Shown piece by piece: positions 62,557 to 64,000 of a stretch of 64,000 nucleotides of DNA. Within the stretch, counting starts at the first letter, position 1, and the number at the start of each line of letters is the position of its first letter. A model generated the notes under the pieces. The model saw nothing but the letters and a program-made list of their open reading frames with translations. It ran no database searches and had not been told where the DNA came from. The DNA comes from Bacillus sp. HMF5848 (lineage in GTDB: Bacteria > Bacillota > Bacilli > Bacillales > HMF5848), in NCBI RefSeq assembly GCF_003944835.1, contig NZ_RWIV01000001.1:3709501-3773500 (forward strand), written 5' to 3'. The position numbers and the translations under genes were made by a program.

Positions 62557-62784
62557 ATGCTTCATATGAAAAAACGCATCATTATCCCCGTTATCGCAAC
62601 CCTTGGAATTACAGGCTTTGCCGTCACTGCTCAAGCTAGTGAACCTGTATTAGCGAGCGTCGAGTGGGTTTTAGCTAAAATAAACCCATTATCAGAAAAA
62701 GTCGAACAGCTAGAAACAAAAGTCCAGACACTTGAATCAAAAGTTATCGAGCTTGAAGCTGAGCTTGATAAGCTTACGAATTAA
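62557..62784 (+). CDS. Small secreted coiled-coil protein
   Basis: 75 aa. A signal peptide (RIIIPVIATLGITGFAVTA then QA) would leave a mature peptide of about 48 residues with a heptad coiled coil: PLSEKVEQLETKVQTLESKV and IELEAELDKLTN. The ATG is five bases after AGGAGGG. The stop is nine bases before the start of the SpoIID/LytB-domain gene, so the two are cotranscribed. I do not know this protein. It may dimerise or bind a partner at the cell surface, perhaps the SpoIID-domain protein. Confidence 0.75.
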   Translation: MLHMKKRIIIPVIATLGITGFAVTAQASEPVLASVEWVLAKINPLSEKVEQLETKVQTLESKVIELEAELDKLTN

Positions 62785-62793
62785 GGTGCTATT

Positions 62794-64000
62794 ATGAAAA
62801 AGTATTTGTTTATTATTATTTGCGGACTTTTATTGCTTTCGACACCGTTAACGCATGTTCTTGGCTCAGGTACAATTACTCCTCCCACATATGAGACGGA
62901 AGTAAAGGTAAAATTGTTACCAACTCCAACATTTAAATTTTTAATTAGTGGCACTTACATAATTGTGAACCTTGATAACCTTACAACACTGGAAGCACCA
63001 GACGTTGATTTTTCACAAGAGGAAGGAAAAATCACAGCAACTATAGGTGATACTAAGCACGTATCTGCAAACGGATTTGCCGTTTACGAAAATGAGCCAA
63101 ACGATACAAATTTTGTTGCCATTGAAGGCATTCAAGGTAGACCTGATGTGAATAAAGATGGTAAACCAGATCCTATTTCATATCGTGGATCATTCGAAGT
63201 GTATCCAGGTGAATTAGCTCCTACACTTTTTAACATACTAGATATGGAAGGTTATTTAAAAGGTGTTGTGCCAAGTGAAATGATACCATCTTGGCCGCTT
63301 GAGGCGTTAAAAGCGCAAGCCGTTGCCGCGCGAAGCTACGCTTATGTGTCTATGCTATACAAAGACTATCTTGAAATGACGGTAGCAAGTCAAGTGTACG
63401 CTGGAAAATCTCGTGAAACAACGGCAACAAACCAAGCTGTCGATGAAACAAAAGGCATTTACGCAATTTATAATGACAAACCGATTCACGCCTTTTTCCA
63501 TGCAAGCTCCGGTGGGGCTACAGAGAATTCAGAGTTTGTGTGGTCCAATCCAGTGGATTATATAAAAAGTGTGCCTGACCCGTATGATGTTCCAAGTGAC
63601 AAAAATCCGAACCCTTATCACAATTGGAAGGCAGTTCGTGACGTACAAACACTGGCTGAAAAATTCACGCTAACAGAAAATGAAATCATTACCTCTATTC
63701 GTATTACGGAAAAAACAAAAACTGGACGCGTGCAGCAAGTGGCTGTTGAAACGTACGATAAAGAAGTAAAAAATTATCGCACCTTTACTTTAAAACCAGA
63801 GCTTGTTCCCTCTGCTGATCGCTTCCGTCAAATATTTGACGGACTGCGAAGCACAAAGTTTGATATAAAAGCTGATTCAGCTGTGAAAATTATGCAAGCA
63901 GATGGATCTGTTGTCGAAAAGGACGCTGTTTTAGGTTTACAAATACAAAAGGCAGACGACACAACAGCCATTATAGAAGACTTAAACTTACAATTAAGAG
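62794..64000 (+). CDS. SpoIID/LytB-domain protein, partial
   Basis: The first 402 codons of a secreted protein; the C-terminus is beyond the window. After a signal peptide (YLFIIICGLLLLSTPLTHVL) comes a short beta region and the SpoIID/LytB domain: GYLKGVVPSEMIPSWPLEAL, KAQAVAARSYAYVSMLYKD, and SSGGATENSEFVW. The Glu in VVPSEM is the residue needed by SpoIID for glycan cleavage. In B. subtilis LytB enhances the amidase LytC; SpoIID is a lytic transglycosylase in engulfment. The ribosome site is AAGGTG. Confidence 0.9.
   Translation, partial: MKKYLFIIICGLLLLSTPLTHVLGSGTITPPTYETEVKVKLLPTPTFKFLISGTYIIVNLDNLTTLEAPDVDFSQEEGKITATIGDTKHVSANGFAVYENEPNDTNFVAIEGIQGRPDVNKDGKPDPISYRGSFEVYPGELAPTLFNILDMEGYLKGVVPSEMIPSWPLEALKAQAVAARSYAYVSMLYKDYLEMTVASQVYAGKSRETTATNQAVDETKGIYAIYNDKPIHAFFHASSGGATENSEFVWSNPVDYIKSVPDPYDVPSDKNPNPYHNWKAVRDVQTLAEKFTLTENEIITSIRITEKTKTGRVQQVAVETYDKEVKNYRTFTLKPELVPSADRFRQIFDGLRSTKFDIKADSAVKIMQADGSVVEKDAVLGLQIQKADDTTAIIEDLNLQLR

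Overview
The window reads as chromosome of a motile, spore-forming, competence-capable Bacillaceae bacterium. Gene content and order from about 11 kb onward follow the Bacillus subtilis block minJ-ctpB-ftsX-ftsE-cccB-yvjA-prfB-secA-hpf, then the late flagellar genes fliT to yvyF, comF, degV-degU-degS, yvyE-tagV-tagO. Most genes lie on the minus strand. DNA is moderately AT-rich, and visibly more so between 29.8 and 45.5 kb.

Layout. 1-4 kb: 3' part of an Mrp Na+/H+ antiporter operon (mrpA-B-C-D, mrpD cut by the window edge). 5-9.5 kb: a two-component system with an acetyltransferase, and a two-gene ABC exporter. 9.7-11.1 kb: small genes among tandem 21-bp repeats. 11.2-17.3 kb: cell division and envelope genes (minJ, ctpB, an EnvC-like M23 protein, ftsX, ftsE). 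17.8-18.7 kb: a higher-order repeat. 18.7-25 kb: cytochrome c551, a YitT-family protein, prfB with a programmed +1 frameshift, secA, and a lipoprotein that looks like a dead C10 (streptopain-type) peptidase. 25.4-29.8 kb: hpf and flaG-fliD-fliS-fliT. 29.8-45.5 kb: an insertion relative to B. subtilis holding topB, yjfB and a ten-gene glycan island (glycosyltransferases, CDP-glucose synthase, epimerase, NDP-sugar dehydrogenase, two FkbM methyltransferases), directly beside hag, so probably for flagellin glycosylation. 45.6-51.8 kb: hag-csrA-fliW-yviE-flgL-flgK-flgN-flgM-yvyF. 51.9-55.3 kb: comF locus, with a NERD-domain gene where comFB is expected. 55.8-64 kb: degV, degU, degS, yvyE, tagV, tagO and a secreted-protein pair ending in a SpoIID/LytB-domain gene.

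Regulation visible in the sequence: three sigma-D type promoters (hag, flgM, flaG-fliD), a CsrA-type hairpin in the hag leader with csrA and fliW next door, a ComK box ahead of comFA, the RF2 frameshift site, and many Rho-independent terminators.

The most unusual feature is a family of intergenic arrays with a strict 21-bp period. The main type (core TTTATGCG) occurs as blocks of exactly six units at four separate sites and four more times inside a 0.85-kb higher-order repeat. Each block has the same distinctive last unit (TTTATGCGTATTT), which gives it a polarity. Two other arrays with different sequence share the 21-bp period and an RTGCR core. I do not recognise this as a named element.
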